Source: Leptotrichiaceae bacterium (GTDB taxonomy: Bacteria; Fusobacteriota; Fusobacteriia; Fusobacteriales; Leptotrichiaceae). Taken from it: a DNA stretch of 33,507 bases. Every line of letters starts with the position of its first letter. Position 1 is the first letter of the stretch. The position numbers and the translations under genes were made by a program. Below the pieces are notes generated by a model. It was not told where the DNA came from and made no database searches. It saw only the letters and a list, made by a program, of their open reading frames with translations. Location: positions 1-33,507 of the forward strand of contig JAGOYM010000006.1 of assembly GCA_018059165.1 (NCBI GenBank). The letters run 5' to 3'. Of this stretch, positions 9,808-18,031 are shown one piece after another.

Positions 9808-9838
9808 CTAAAATACAAAAGACATGCATATATAAGAG

Positions 9839-9877
9839 AACTGTTAACGATCATAGATGTTGACAGTTTTTATTTTA
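9839..9877 (+). terminator. Terminator of the tRNA cluster
   Basis: AACTGTTAAC (9839-9848) pairs with GTTGACAGTT (9859-9868), a 10-bp stem with one G-T, around a 10-base loop, followed by TTTATTTTA. Its right arm contains the -35 box of the next promoter. Confidence 0.85.
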
Positions 9878-9888
9878 TGATTTATTAA
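9860..9888 (+). promoter_or_regulatory. Probable promoter of tmk-hisS-aspS, embedded in the tRNA terminator
   Basis: A perfect TTGACA at 9860-9865 lies in the right arm of the terminator stem. It is followed by a 17-base spacer and TATTAA (9883-9888). Transcription would start near 9895, about 60 bases before tmk. Confidence 0.55.
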
Positions 9889-9956
9889 GATAATGAAATT
9901 AGTTTAAGAATATGGTAAAATATGGACGAAAAGATGTAGAAGAGGTGAGATCAAAT

Positions 9957-10628
9957 ATGGGGAAACTTATTATTATTGAAGGAACAGACGGTAGCGGAAA
10001 ACAAACACAAACAGAATTATTGTATGAGAAGCTATTTTCACAAGGTAAAAAAGTAAAAAAAATTACATTCCCTAATTATGAAAGTCCAGCATCAGAGCCT
10101 GTAAAGATGTATTTGGCAGGTGAATTTGGAACAGATGCAACGAGTGTTAATGTATTTGCATCATCTACATTCTATGCAGTTGATAGATATGCTTCATATA
10201 AGAAAGACTGGGAGCTTTTTTACAAGGATAATGGAATTGTAATAAGTGATAGATATACTACATCTAATATGGTTCACCAAGCATCAAAAATAGAAAATGA
10301 AAAAGAAAAAGAAGAGTACTTGGAATGGTTGACAGATCTTGAATGGAATAAGATTGCAATTCCAAAACCTGATTTGGTTGTATTTCTAGATGTACCATTT
10401 GAATTCTCACAAGAACTAATGAGAAATAGAGAAAATAAAATAACAGGTGAATCTAAAAAAGATATTCATGAAAGAGATAAGGGCTACATGAAGAAATCAT
10501 ATATAAATGCGAAAGAGTTAGCAGAAAAATATGGATGGAAAGTCATTTCATGCATTGAAAATGGCGAACTTAAAAGTATAGATAAAATCAATAATGAAAT
10601 ATTGTTGGAAGTAGAAAAAATAATATAA
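9957..10628 (+). CDS. tmk: Thymidylate (dTMP) kinase
   Basis: Phosphorylates dTMP to dTDP for DNA synthesis. The 223-aa P-loop kinase starts IIIEGTDGSGKQTQTELL, whose Walker A GTDGSGKQTQ is the form specific to dTMP kinases. A DRY motif (SDRYTTSN) follows in the middle and an Arg/Lys-rich lid region around MRNRENKITG. It resembles the clostridial-style variant (FPNYESPASEPVKMYL region) more than E. coli Tmk. Start ATG 9957 has AGAGGTGAG at 9941-9949 in front. An in-frame ATG at 9912 would add 15 residues without a Shine-Dalgarno and is rejected. hisS begins 12 bases after the stop, so the two are co-transcribed. Confidence 0.93.
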   Translation: MGKLIIIEGTDGSGKQTQTELLYEKLFSQGKKVKKITFPNYESPASEPVKMYLAGEFGTDATSVNVFASSTFYAVDRYASYKKDWELFYKDNGIVISDRYTTSNMVHQASKIENEKEKEEYLEWLTDLEWNKIAIPKPDLVVFLDVPFEFSQELMRNRENKITGESKKDIHERDKGYMKKSYINAKELAEKYGWKVISCIENGELKSIDKINNEILLEVEKII

Positions 10629-10640
10629 AGAGGTGTGGAT

Positions 10641-11888
10641 ATGATAAATGCACTAAAAGGGATGAAAGATAGATATTCAGATGAAATAAAAAAATATGAT
10701 TATATAATACAAAAAGCAGAAGAAACATTTAAAAAATATGGATTTAATAAGATAATCACACCGATATTAGAAGAGACAGAATTATTCAAAAGAGGTGTAG
10801 GAGACGAAACAGATGTTGTTTCTAAGGAAATGTACACATTTATAGATAAAGGTGAGCGAAATGTAACACTAAGACCAGAAGGGACTGCGTCAGCTGTAAG
10901 AGCATATTTGGAAGCGGGGCTACATAAGTCTGATCCAATTGTTAAATGGTACTACTACGGGCCTATGTATCGATATGAGGCGCCTCAAAAAGGAAGAATG
11001 AGAGAGTTCCACCAAATTGGGACAGAAGTGTTCGGGATTAGAAGTCCTTATTTGGATGCAGAGATAATAAAAATGGGTGTTGATTTTTTAAAGAGTGTTG
11101 GAATAGAAGAGACATTTGTAGAGATAAATAGCTTAGGTAACATAGAGTCAAGAACAAAATATATAGTAGAGTTGAAAAAATTTATCGAGTCTAGAATTGA
11201 TAAACTTTGTGATAACTGTAAAAATAGATATGAAAAAAATCCATTGAGAGCACTTGATTGCAAAAATAAATCATGCCAAGAACAATATAAAGAAGCACCA
11301 GTACTTTATGATTTTCTTGATACAGAAAGCAAAGAATATTACGAGAACGTAAAGAAATACTTGGATATCTTAAATGTTAAATATAAAGAAAATTATAGAC
11401 TTGTAAGAGGACTTGATTACTATTCAGATACAGTGTTTGAAATAAAATCTGATAAATTGGGAGCTCAATCAACAGTTCTAGCAGGTGGACGATATGATAG
11501 ACTATTAAACATACTTGGGGATATTGACATGCCTGGTATTGGATTCGCAGCAGGAGTTGATAGAATAGCACTTATATTAGATGAGAATCAAATAAAAGAA
11601 AATGACGAGAGAGTTTACTTTATTTACTTTGATGAAACTAAAGAATATGCAATGAAAGCTATCAATTCATTACGTGAAAATGGTATAAGGATTGACTTTG
11701 ATTACAATGCTAAAAGTTTTCCTACACAGATGAAAAAAGCAAATAGGATAAATGCAAAATATATATTAATTGCAGGAACAGATGAAATGGAACAGAATAA
11801 AATAACTATAAAGAATTTTGAAACTGGAAAACAAGAATTATTGGATTTACAAGAGATTACAGAAATAATTGTTAATAAGAATATTTAA
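10641..11888 (+). CDS. hisS: Histidine--tRNA ligase
   Basis: Charges tRNA-His. The 415-aa class II synthetase shows motif 2 with LRPEGTASAVRAYLEAG and the YGPMYRYEAPQKGR segment. The histidine-specific LVRGLDYYSDTVFE and GGRYDRLL sequences lie near residue 260-290, and motif 3 is GIGFAAGVDRIAL. A C-terminal anticodon-binding domain covers roughly 325-415. ATG 10641 is chosen over GTG 10635 because AAGAGGT at 10628-10634 is spaced for the ATG, and MINALKGMKDR is the typical HisRS start. aspS follows 14 bases later; hisS-aspS pairing is common in many bacteria. Confidence 0.96.
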   Translation: MINALKGMKDRYSDEIKKYDYIIQKAEETFKKYGFNKIITPILEETELFKRGVGDETDVVSKEMYTFIDKGERNVTLRPEGTASAVRAYLEAGLHKSDPIVKWYYYGPMYRYEAPQKGRMREFHQIGTEVFGIRSPYLDAEIIKMGVDFLKSVGIEETFVEINSLGNIESRTKYIVELKKFIESRIDKLCDNCKNRYEKNPLRALDCKNKSCQEQYKEAPVLYDFLDTESKEYYENVKKYLDILNVKYKENYRLVRGLDYYSDTVFEIKSDKLGAQSTVLAGGRYDRLLNILGDIDMPGIGFAAGVDRIALILDENQIKENDERVYFIYFDETKEYAMKAINSLRENGIRIDFDYNAKSFPTQMKKANRINAKYILIAGTDEMEQNKITIKNFETGKQELLDLQEITEIIVNKNI

Positions 11889-11902
11889 TATGAGGAGAAG
11901 AC

Positions 11903-13684
11903 ATGTATAGAACGCATAAGCTAAATGAGCTAAGACTTGAAAATGTTAATGAAAGTGTTACTTTATCAGGATGGGTTTCGAAAGTAAGAGATTTAGGACA
12001 TTTTATATTTATTGATTTAAGAGATAGATATGGAATAACTCAAATACTTGTAAATGAAGAAGTTTCTGGAGTGGAACTATTTGAGGAAGCAAAAAAATTA
12101 AAAAATGAATTTGTAATAAAAGTGGAAGGTAAAGTACTTGAAAGAGCAAGCAAAAATTCTAATATTCCTACTGGAGAGATTGAGATTTCTGCATTATCAA
12201 TAGAAGTATTGAGTAAATCTAAACAATTACCATTTGAAGTAACAGAAGAAGGAAACTTGAATGAAAATATAAGACTTACTTACAGATATTTGGACATGAG
12301 AAGACAAAGAATGTTAAATAATATAGTTAAGAGAAATGACATGATATTTTCAGCTAGAAACTACATGAATAGTAAAGGATTCTTAGATATAGACACGCCT
12401 ATACTAGCAAAAGCAACACCTGAAGGTGCGAGAGATTTTATAGTTCCTAGTAGATTACACAAAGGAGAATTCTATGCATTGCCTCAATCACCTCAATTAT
12501 TCAAGCAAACGCTTATGATATCTGGAATGGATAAATATTATCAATTTGCAAAATGTTTCAGAGATGAAGATTTACGTGCAGATAGACAGTTAGAGTTCAC
12601 ACAATTAGATATAGAAATGTCATTTGTTACTCAAGAAGATTTACTTGTAGAGATGGAACAACTTACAAAAACAGTATTTACTGATGTTACAGGAATAACA
12701 GTAAATGAAAAATTCCCAAGAATAACATATGATTATGCGATGGAAAATTATGGTTCTGATAAGCCAGATATTCGTTTCGAGATGAAGTTAATTGACTTAG
12801 CAGCAGAAGTTAAAGAATGCGGATTTTCTGTATTTGAAAGCGCAATTGAAAGTGGTGGGTTAGTTAAAGCAATAGTAGCTCCTAACAAAAACGAAAAATT
12901 TTCAAGAAAATATATTAAAGACTTAGAAGATTATGCAAAAACATACTTTAAAGCAAAAGGATTAGCATATATTAAAATGGATGCTAATGGAGAAATAAAC
13001 TCACCTATAACAAAGTTTTTCAGCGAAGAAGTACTTGCTACAATAATTGCTAAACTTAATCTACAGCCAAATGAAGTAGCACTTATATTAGCAGATAAAT
13101 CAAAAGTTGTATATGATGGACTAGGAGCACTTAGATTGAAACTAGGTGAAGAGCTAGAAATGATTAACAAAGATGACTATAAATTTTTATGGGTAATTGA
13201 TTTCCCAATGTTTGAATGGAGCGAAGAGGAAGAGAGATACAAAGCACAACATCACCCATTTACAGCAATTAAAGACGAAGACATTAAATATTTAGAGTCG
13301 AATGAACTAGAAAAAATAAAGACAATATCACATGATATAGTTCTTAATGGATTTGAAATTGGTGGAGGAAGTATCAGAATTCATGATACTGAATTGCAAG
13401 AGAAAGTATTTGAAAAATTAGGGCTTGAAAAAGAAGAACTAGAAGATAAATTTGGATTCTTCTTGGAAGCACTTAGATATGGTGTGCCACCACATGGTGG
13501 AATGGCTTATGGTATTGATAGATGGCTTATGGTTATGCTTAAAGAATCATCAATAAAAGAAGTTATACCATTTCCTAAGACAAATAAAGGTCAAGATCTT
13601 ATGATGGATGCACCTGCGAGTGTAGACGTAAAAGTACTTGAAGAGGATTTAAAAATAAAAGTAATAAATGAAGAAAAAAATTAG
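11903..13684 (+). CDS. aspS: Aspartate--tRNA ligase (bacterial type)
   Basis: Charges tRNA-Asp. At 593 aa it has the length of the bacterial type. An N-terminal OB-fold binds the anticodon ([20 protein letters not shown], residues ~22-41). Class II motif 2 is [20 protein letters not shown] (~217-237). The bacterial GAD insertion domain lies around 290-410, and motif 3 is [12 protein letters not shown] near residue 540. No gatCAB genes are in the window, so whether it also charges tRNA-Asn cannot be judged here. The Shine-Dalgarno is GAGGAGA before ATG 11903. It is the last gene of tmk-hisS-aspS; a separate promoter begins immediately after the stop. Confidence 0.97.
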   Translation: MYRTHKLNELRLENVNESVTLSGWVSKVRDLGHFIFIDLRDRYGITQILVNEEVSGVELFEEAKKLKNEFVIKVEGKVLERASKNSNIPTGEIEISALSIEVLSKSKQLPFEVTEEGNLNENIRLTYRYLDMRRQRMLNNIVKRNDMIFSARNYMNSKGFLDIDTPILAKATPEGARDFIVPSRLHKGEFYALPQSPQLFKQTLMISGMDKYYQFAKCFRDEDLRADRQLEFTQLDIEMSFVTQEDLLVEMEQLTKTVFTDVTGITVNEKFPRITYDYAMENYGSDKPDIRFEMKLIDLAAEVKECGFSVFESAIESGGLVKAIVAPNKNEKFSRKYIKDLEDYAKTYFKAKGLAYIKMDANGEINSPITKFFSEEVLATIIAKLNLQPNEVALILADKSKVVYDGLGALRLKLGEELEMINKDDYKFLWVIDFPMFEWSEEEERYKAQHHPFTAIKDEDIKYLESNELEKIKTISHDIVLNGFEIGGGSIRIHDTELQEKVFEKLGLEKEELEDKFGFFLEALRYGVPPHGGMAYGIDRWLMVMLKESSIKEVIPFPKTNKGQDLMMDAPASVDVKVLEEDLKIKVINEEKN

Positions 13685-13690
13685 ACTTTA

Positions 13691-13699
13691 TGATATAAT
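13691..13699 (+). promoter_or_regulatory. Extended -10 promoter for the structured RNA
   Basis: TGATATAAT: a perfect TATAAT (13694-13699) with TG one base upstream. No good -35 is visible, which the extended -10 can offset. Transcription would start near 13706. The box begins 7 bases after the aspS stop. Confidence 0.65.
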
Positions 13700-13705
13700 T
13701 CAATA

Positions 13706-13912
13706 GTTGATCTGGTCTATACGACATTAACATACAAATTTTTGGGCTTTACTCGTTCATAATGGGGGCTAATCTTTATAAAGTGAAGCAGGGTTATCAC
13801 GGCGGTTGTTACAACTTTGCACGGATTCTGTACATTTTATAAATATGCTTACCACCTGTAAGAATACAGGCGACCAAAAATTTCGTTAAATCGGTAGATT
13901 GGATCTTTTTTT
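13706..13912 (+). ncRNA. Structured noncoding RNA, 6S RNA-like architecture
   Basis: No protein fits in this gap, but the two ends pair over ~200 nt. 13709-13719 pairs with 13895-13905 (11 bp with G-T pairs), CGA 13722-13724 with TCG 13891-13893, TTAAC 13727-13731 with GTTAA 13885-13889, and AAATTTTTGG 13736-13745 with CCAAAAATTT 13874-13883. Inside, 13772-13785 pairs with 13833-13846 (one mismatch). Between these helices is a large asymmetric bubble (about 13746-13771 / 13847-13873) whose 3' side holds a hairpin, CCTGTA-AGAA-TACAGG (13855-13870). Seven T (13906-13912) follow the closing stem. A long closing stem, central bubble, apical stem and ~207-nt length match 6S RNA, the RNA polymerase inhibitor. 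No primary-sequence match is claimed. A leader for the downstream PLP gene is less likely, since that gene has its own promoter. Confidence 0.6.
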
Positions 13913-13962
13913 ATTGCTGTTAAGCATTTAGAAAACATATGATAAAAATATAAAAGTTAAAT

Positions 13963-13991
13963 TTTACAAATCTTCATTTTTATGATAATAT
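13963..13991 (+). promoter_or_regulatory. Promoter of the PLP enzyme / ABC transporter operon
   Basis: TTTACA (13963-13968), 17-base spacer, TAATAT (13986-13991) with an upstream TG (13983-13984). Start near 13998, giving a ~44-base leader to ATG 14042. No SAM, T-box or other known riboswitch pattern is seen in that leader. Confidence 0.6.
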
Positions 13992-14041
13992 TCATTTATG
14001 TGAATATAAATCAAAGAGAACTAAAAATACTAGGAGGAAAT

Positions 14042-15178
14042 ATGAAATTTGAAACAAAATCTATACATGGGATACAAAAATATGACAAAGAATCAGGTGG
14101 AATAGGGACGCCGATCAATTTATCATCAACATTTCAAATATTTGAATTTGGAAAAGAGCAAGAATTTGAGTACAGTAGAGTTAGTAATCCAACAAGAAGT
14201 GAGCTTGAAAAATTAATAGCAAAACTTGAAAATGGAAAAAAAGGATATGCATTCTCATCTGGAATGGCAGCTATCAATGCAGTATTTGCAATGTTCAAAG
14301 CAGGAGATCACATAGTAACATGCGATGATATTTATGGAGGTACATACAGACTTATAACGGAAGTATTTCAGAATTTTGGAATCGAGTTTACATTTGTTGA
14401 TGCGACAGATCTTAATGCTGTTAAGAGTGCAATAAAGGAAAATACAAAAGCAATATTTATTGAAACACCGTCAAATCCATTGTTAGCAGTTACAGATATT
14501 AGAGGAATAGCTACAATAGCAAAAGAGAACAATCTAATTTCTATAATTGATAATACATTTATGACACCATATTTACAAAGACCACTTGATTTAGGAATGG
14601 ATATAACATTACATAGTGCAACAAAATTTCTAGGCGGACATAGTGATATAATAGCAGGATTAGTAGTTGCTAGCGATGATGAGATAATCAAAAAATTAAC
14701 ATTAATACAAAAATCAACAGGAACAATGCTAGCTCCATTTGATAGCTGGTTATTAATAAGAAGTATTAAGACATTGAAAATAAGAGTTGATTATTCACAA
14801 AGCAGCACATTGAAAATAATAGATTATTTAAGATCGCACCCATTAGTTGATAAGATTTATTATCCAACAGAATCAGATAATAAAGGAAAAGCAATACACG
14901 AAAGTCAATGTGATGGCCCAGGAGCGATATTCTCATTCACGGTTAAGTCGTATGATATAGTTGATAGATTTTTTAAAAAGATTGAATTAGGAGCATTTGC
15001 AGTAAGTTTAGGAGGGGTTGAGACGTTAGTTTCACATCCATATACAATGTCACATTCTGGAATGCCAGGACCCGAAAAAGATAAAAGAGGAATAACTCAA
15101 ACAATGATAAGAGTATCAATTGGATTGGAAGATCCGGAAGACTTGATTGAAGATTTCAAACAAGCATTAGGAGAATAA
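14042..15178 (+). CDS. Cys/Met-metabolism PLP enzyme (cystathionine lyase/synthase family)
   Basis: A 378-aa fold-type I PLP enzyme of the transsulfuration family, which makes or cleaves cystathionine or related sulfur amino acids. The PLP lysine is K195 in SATKFLGGHSD; D170 (IIDNTF) holds the pyridine nitrogen and Y98 (DDIYGGTYR) stacks on the ring. SSGMAAINA near 72-80 binds the phosphate. Motifs do not separate cystathionine beta-lyase, gamma-lyase, gamma-synthase and methionine gamma-lyase. The cystine-type ABC importer downstream (25 bases after the stop) favours a lyase acting on cystine or cystathionine; that is inference. ATG 14042 has a strong AGGAGG site and lies downstream of the promoter, so the in-frame ATG at 13982 is rejected. 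Confidence 0.87.
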   Translation: MKFETKSIHGIQKYDKESGGIGTPINLSSTFQIFEFGKEQEFEYSRVSNPTRSELEKLIAKLENGKKGYAFSSGMAAINAVFAMFKAGDHIVTCDDIYGGTYRLITEVFQNFGIEFTFVDATDLNAVKSAIKENTKAIFIETPSNPLLAVTDIRGIATIAKENNLISIIDNTFMTPYLQRPLDLGMDITLHSATKFLGGHSDIIAGLVVASDDEIIKKLTLIQKSTGTMLAPFDSWLLIRSIKTLKIRVDYSQSSTLKIIDYLRSHPLVDKIYYPTESDNKGKAIHESQCDGPGAIFSFTVKSYDIVDRFFKKIELGAFAVSLGGVETLVSHPYTMSHSGMPGPEKDKRGITQTMIRVSIGLEDPEDLIEDFKQALGE

Positions 15179-15203
15179 AAACAAATATATTGGAGGAAAT
15201 ATT

Positions 15204-15980
15204 ATGAAAAAAATAAAATTATTAATCACAACAGTATTATTAGGTTTGGTAGTTGTATCTTGCGGTGGAACAAAAAAAGAATCAGCTGATACAAATGTAA
15301 TAAAAGTAGGAACTGAAGGAGTTTATGCACCATTTACATATAAAGATGAAGCTGGAAAATTAACAGGTTATGATGTTGAGGTAGTAGAAGCAATAGCTGC
15401 TAAAGCAGGATTAAAAGTAGAGTTTGTTCCAACTCCTTGGGACAGTATGTTCTTAGGACTAGAGTCAAAAAAATTCGACTTTATAGCAAATGAAATATCT
15501 AAAAATCCAGAAAGAGAAGCAAAATATTCATTTTCGGATGATTATTTAATATCAGCAGCACAAATTATAGTAAAAAAAGGTAGAACAGATATAAAAACAT
15601 TAGAAGATCTTAAAGGCAAAAAAGTTCAAACAGCAGTTGGAAGTAACTATAATAAAATATTGACAGACTTTGATAAAAATAAAGAAATTAAATTAGAATA
15701 CTTTGATGGAGATGTATCAACAGCATTCCAATTAATAGGGCAAGGTAGAGCAGATGCAACAGTAAATGATAGATTAACAGTTGGATATTATACAAAGCAA
15801 AAAGGTGAAACAGTTGAAGCGGTTGGAGAACCTGTAGAATTAACACCTTCATACTTTGTATTTAGAAAAGATAGCGCAGAATTACAAGCAAAAGTAAACA
15901 AAGCATTACAAGAATTGAAAGCAGATGGAACATTAGCAAAAATTTCAGAAAAATGGTTTGGAAAAGATTATACAAAGTAG
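15204..15980 (+). CDS. Amino acid ABC transporter substrate-binding lipoprotein (probably cystine)
   Basis: Captures an amino acid outside the membrane for the permease and ATPase encoded next. The 258-aa protein has a lipoprotein signal: MKKIKLLIT, a hydrophobic core, then lipobox VVSC with the lipidated Cys at 20. The rest is a family-3 periplasmic binding protein: GVYAPFTYKDEAGKLTGYDVE near 38-58 and FIANEISKNPEREAKYSFS near 95-113. The latter resembles the segment seen in cystine-binding members (TcyA/FliY type). The ligand is inferred from that segment and from the PLP sulfur enzyme upstream, not proven. Confidence 0.88.
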   Translation: MKKIKLLITTVLLGLVVVSCGGTKKESADTNVIKVGTEGVYAPFTYKDEAGKLTGYDVEVVEAIAAKAGLKVEFVPTPWDSMFLGLESKKFDFIANEISKNPEREAKYSFSDDYLISAAQIIVKKGRTDIKTLEDLKGKKVQTAVGSNYNKILTDFDKNKEIKLEYFDGDVSTAFQLIGQGRADATVNDRLTVGYYTKQKGETVEAVGEPVELTPSYFVFRKDSAELQAKVNKALQELKADGTLAKISEKWFGKDYTK

Positions 15981-16008
15981 AATAAAATAGATTATAGAAT
16001 GGGGAAAT

Positions 16009-16728
16009 ATGGAAACTCAATTTTTAAATTATAAATTTATGAAGGAAGCGTTTCTCAAAATACTGGTGGCGCTTCCAGTAACTTTAAATATAGCTATTGT
16101 TTCGATGATTTTAGCATTTATATTGAGCTTTTTTATAGCAATGGTAAGGATAAATAAAATACCAGTCTTAACTAAATTAGCAGCAGTTTATGTTTCATTT
16201 ATAAGAGGAACACCTCTTTTAGTTCAGATATATTTATCATATTACGGAATCCCTAAATTTTTGGATTACATGCATACAAATTATAATTGGAATCTCGATG
16301 TAAATAATATACCAGCAATAATATTTATATATGTAGCATTTACATTGAATGTTGCGGCATATTTATCAGAAACATTTAGAGGTGCGATACAAGCTGTGGA
16401 TTATGGACAAACAGAAGCAGCATTATCTGTAGGTATGACTAAATGGCAAGCAACAAAAAGGATTGTATTACCGCAAGCCATAGTGGCAGCATTTCCTAAT
16501 TTTGGTAATACATTTATTAGCCTAATAAAAGATTCATCATTAGCATTTATAGTTTCTGTTATAGAACTTATGGGACAAGCAAAAATAATTGGTGCTCAAG
16601 GACTTAATTTCTTTGAAGTATACATAGTCGTTGCATTAATATATTGGGCAATTTGTATAGTTGTTGAACAAGTATTAAACAAGTTAGAACAAAAATTGAA
16701 AGTTAAATTTGGAGGGATAACTAGATGA
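16009..16728 (+). CDS. Amino acid ABC transporter permease (HisM/cystine type)
   Basis: The membrane channel of the importer. The 239-aa protein has about five membrane segments, an RGTPLLVQ motif (66-73) typical of polar amino acid permeases, and the cytoplasmic EAA loop [17 protein letters not shown] (~135-151) that docks the ATPase. Only one permease gene is present, so it probably acts as a homodimer. A GGGGAA Shine-Dalgarno precedes ATG 16009. Its stop TGA overlaps the ATPase start as ATGA (16725-16728), so the two are translationally coupled. Confidence 0.92.
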   Translation: METQFLNYKFMKEAFLKILVALPVTLNIAIVSMILAFILSFFIAMVRINKIPVLTKLAAVYVSFIRGTPLLVQIYLSYYGIPKFLDYMHTNYNWNLDVNNIPAIIFIYVAFTLNVAAYLSETFRGAIQAVDYGQTEAALSVGMTKWQATKRIVLPQAIVAAFPNFGNTFISLIKDSSLAFIVSVIELMGQAKIIGAQGLNFFEVYIVVALIYWAICIVVEQVLNKLEQKLKVKFGGITR

Positions 16729-17465
16729 TAAAGATAGAAGACATTCACTTATCTTTCAAAAAAAATGAAGTTCTAAAAGGAATAAGTCTAGACGTAGAAA
16801 AAGGTCAAGTGATAAGTATAATAGGGCCTAGTGGTTCTGGAAAGTCTACGTTATTAAGAAGTATGAATTTTTTGGAGAAGCCAAACAAAGGAAAAATAAC
16901 ATTTGATAATACAGAATTTGAAGTAGAAAAAATGACTAAGAAAGATATTTTGGATATAAGAAAATACACGACTATGGTATTTCAAAACTATAATTTATTT
17001 AAGAATAAGACAGCACTTAATAATATAATTGAAGGATTATTAGTAGTTAAGAAGATGAATAAAGAAGAGGCTGAAAAAATAGGATTAGAATTACTAAAAA
17101 AAGTTGGATTAGAAGAGAAGAGAGACTTCTATCCAAGCCAAATGTCGGGTGGACAACAACAAAGAATTGCAATTGCGAGATCCCTTGCTATGAACCCAAA
17201 AGTTATACTACTAGATGAGCCAACATCAGCGTTAGATCCTGAATTGGTGGGCGAAGTATTGAAAGTTATAAAAGATATCGCTAGTGAGCATGTTACAATG
17301 GTTATAGTGACACATGAGATGCAATTTGCAAAGGAAATCTCTGATAAAGTAGTATTTATGGATAACGGAATAATAATTGAAGAGGGAACACCTTTACAAC
17401 TATTTGAAAATCCACAAAATAATAGAACAAAAGAATTTTTGAAGAGGTACATACAAGGAAGTTGA
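16725..17465 (+). CDS. Amino acid ABC transporter ATP-binding protein
   Basis: Powers the importer. The 246-aa ATPase has Walker [10 protein letters not shown] (34-42), Q-loop VFQNYNLF (~85-92), signature SGGQQQR (141-147), Walker B ILLDEP (161-166) with the family-typical TSALD, and the switch histidine in VTHEMQ near 195. It belongs to the polar amino acid uptake family (GlnQ/TcyC-like). There is no regulatory C-terminal NIL or ACT domain, which argues against a MetN-type methionine importer. The HPP gene starts 7 bases after the stop. Confidence 0.94.
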   Translation: MIKIEDIHLSFKKNEVLKGISLDVEKGQVISIIGPSGSGKSTLLRSMNFLEKPNKGKITFDNTEFEVEKMTKKDILDIRKYTTMVFQNYNLFKNKTALNNIIEGLLVVKKMNKEEAEKIGLELLKKVGLEEKRDFYPSQMSGGQQQRIAIARSLAMNPKVILLDEPTSALDPELVGEVLKVIKDIASEHVTMVIVTHEMQFAKEISDKVVFMDNGIIIEEGTPLQLFENPQNNRTKEFLKRYIQGS

Positions 17466-17472
17466 GGAAAGA

Positions 17473-17949
17473 ATGAAAAAATTGATTATAAAAAGTTTTT
17501 TAGCAGGATTAGGAGGGGCACTCGCAATTTTATGTTTGTTATTAATAACTAAAGTTAGCGGGTATATGTTAATTATGGCACCATTTGGGGCATCATGTGT
17601 AATCTTATTCACATTACCTGAATCTCCACTTGCACAACCAAGAAATGTTATAGGAGGACATATAGTAACAGCATTTGTAGGACTCGTTGCAGCACATTAT
17701 TTACCACATTCTATAGTTATAACTGCGATTGCTGTCGGATTAGGAATTAGTTTTATGATATTGACAAAAACAGTCCATCCACCAGCGGGAGCGAATCCAT
17801 TACTTATATTACTTTCGTTGAAGCCTATTGCATGGAGTTTCTTAATCTTTCCAGTCGCAATTGGATCAGTGTTATTAGTAATTATAGCAATGATATTCCA
17901 TAAACTGGTAACCCACTCTGAATATCCATTGGCTATTTCAAAAAAATAA
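17473..17949 (+). CDS. HPP family integral membrane protein
   Basis: A 158-aa membrane protein with four hydrophobic segments and the diagnostic HPPAGANP motif at residues 102-109 (Pfam HPP, PF04982). Members in plants and cyanobacteria have been linked to nitrite transport across membranes. No role is established for stand-alone bacterial versions, so none is assigned here. It starts at ATG 17473 with a GAGGAAAG Shine-Dalgarno, 7 bases after the ABC ATPase, and is followed by a terminator. It is therefore almost certainly the last gene of the PLP enzyme/ABC operon, suggesting a transport role connected to that pathway. Confidence 0.85.
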   Translation: MKKLIIKSFLAGLGGALAILCLLLITKVSGYMLIMAPFGASCVILFTLPESPLAQPRNVIGGHIVTAFVGLVAAHYLPHSIVITAIAVGLGISFMILTKTVHPPAGANPLLILLSLKPIAWSFLIFPVAIGSVLLVIIAMIFHKLVTHSEYPLAISKK

Positions 17950-17959
17950 ATGAACTACA
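17941..17959 (+). repeat. 19-nt direct repeat, left copy
   Basis: Same 19 bases as 19945-19963 (six A, then TAAATGAACTACA). This copy includes the HPP stop codon and the start of its terminator stem. Confidence 0.7.
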
Positions 17960-18002
17960 CCAAAAATGTTAGATGTAAGCTAACGTTGAGGTGTAGTTTT
18001 TT
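17953..18002 (+). terminator. Terminator after the HPP gene
   Basis: AACTACACC (17953-17961) pairs with GGTGTAGTT (17990-17998). An inner GTTAG/CTAAC hairpin sits between the arms, and a T run ends at 18002. Confidence 0.85.
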
Positions 18003-18004
18003 AA

Positions 18005-18031
18005 TGGACTAGCCCCTTATAGACGGACACC
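18005..18031 (+). mobile_element. Possible relic of an IS3/IS150-type element terminus
   Basis: The stretch runs TGGACTAGCCCC, a short A/T piece, then GACGGACACC. That layout recalls the inverted repeats of IS150-group elements (TGxACT..CCCC......GACA). It sits directly upstream of a promoter/Shine-Dalgarno leader. No transposase and no matching right end are present, so this is pattern resemblance only. Confidence 0.22.

Noticed and set aside
9912-9956. Longer N-terminus for tmk from ATG 9912
   Set aside because: No ribosome site there, and the P-loop normally lies within ~10-15 residues of the start, which ATG 9957 gives.
13706-13912. SRP RNA, tmRNA or RNase P RNA
   Set aside because: The SRP GGAAGGAAGC-type loop, the tmRNA alanine-like ends and the RNase P conserved cores are absent, and the length does not fit tmRNA or RNase P.
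13685-14041. Riboswitch or T-box leader for the PLP enzyme operon
   Set aside because: No T-box GGTGGxACCGCG, S-box or cobalamin core is present. The structured RNA ends in its own T run, and the gene has a separate promoter after it.
14042-15178. Naming the PLP enzyme metC, metB or a methionine gamma-lyase
   Set aside because: The visible residues are common to the whole family; the substrate cannot be decided from motifs.
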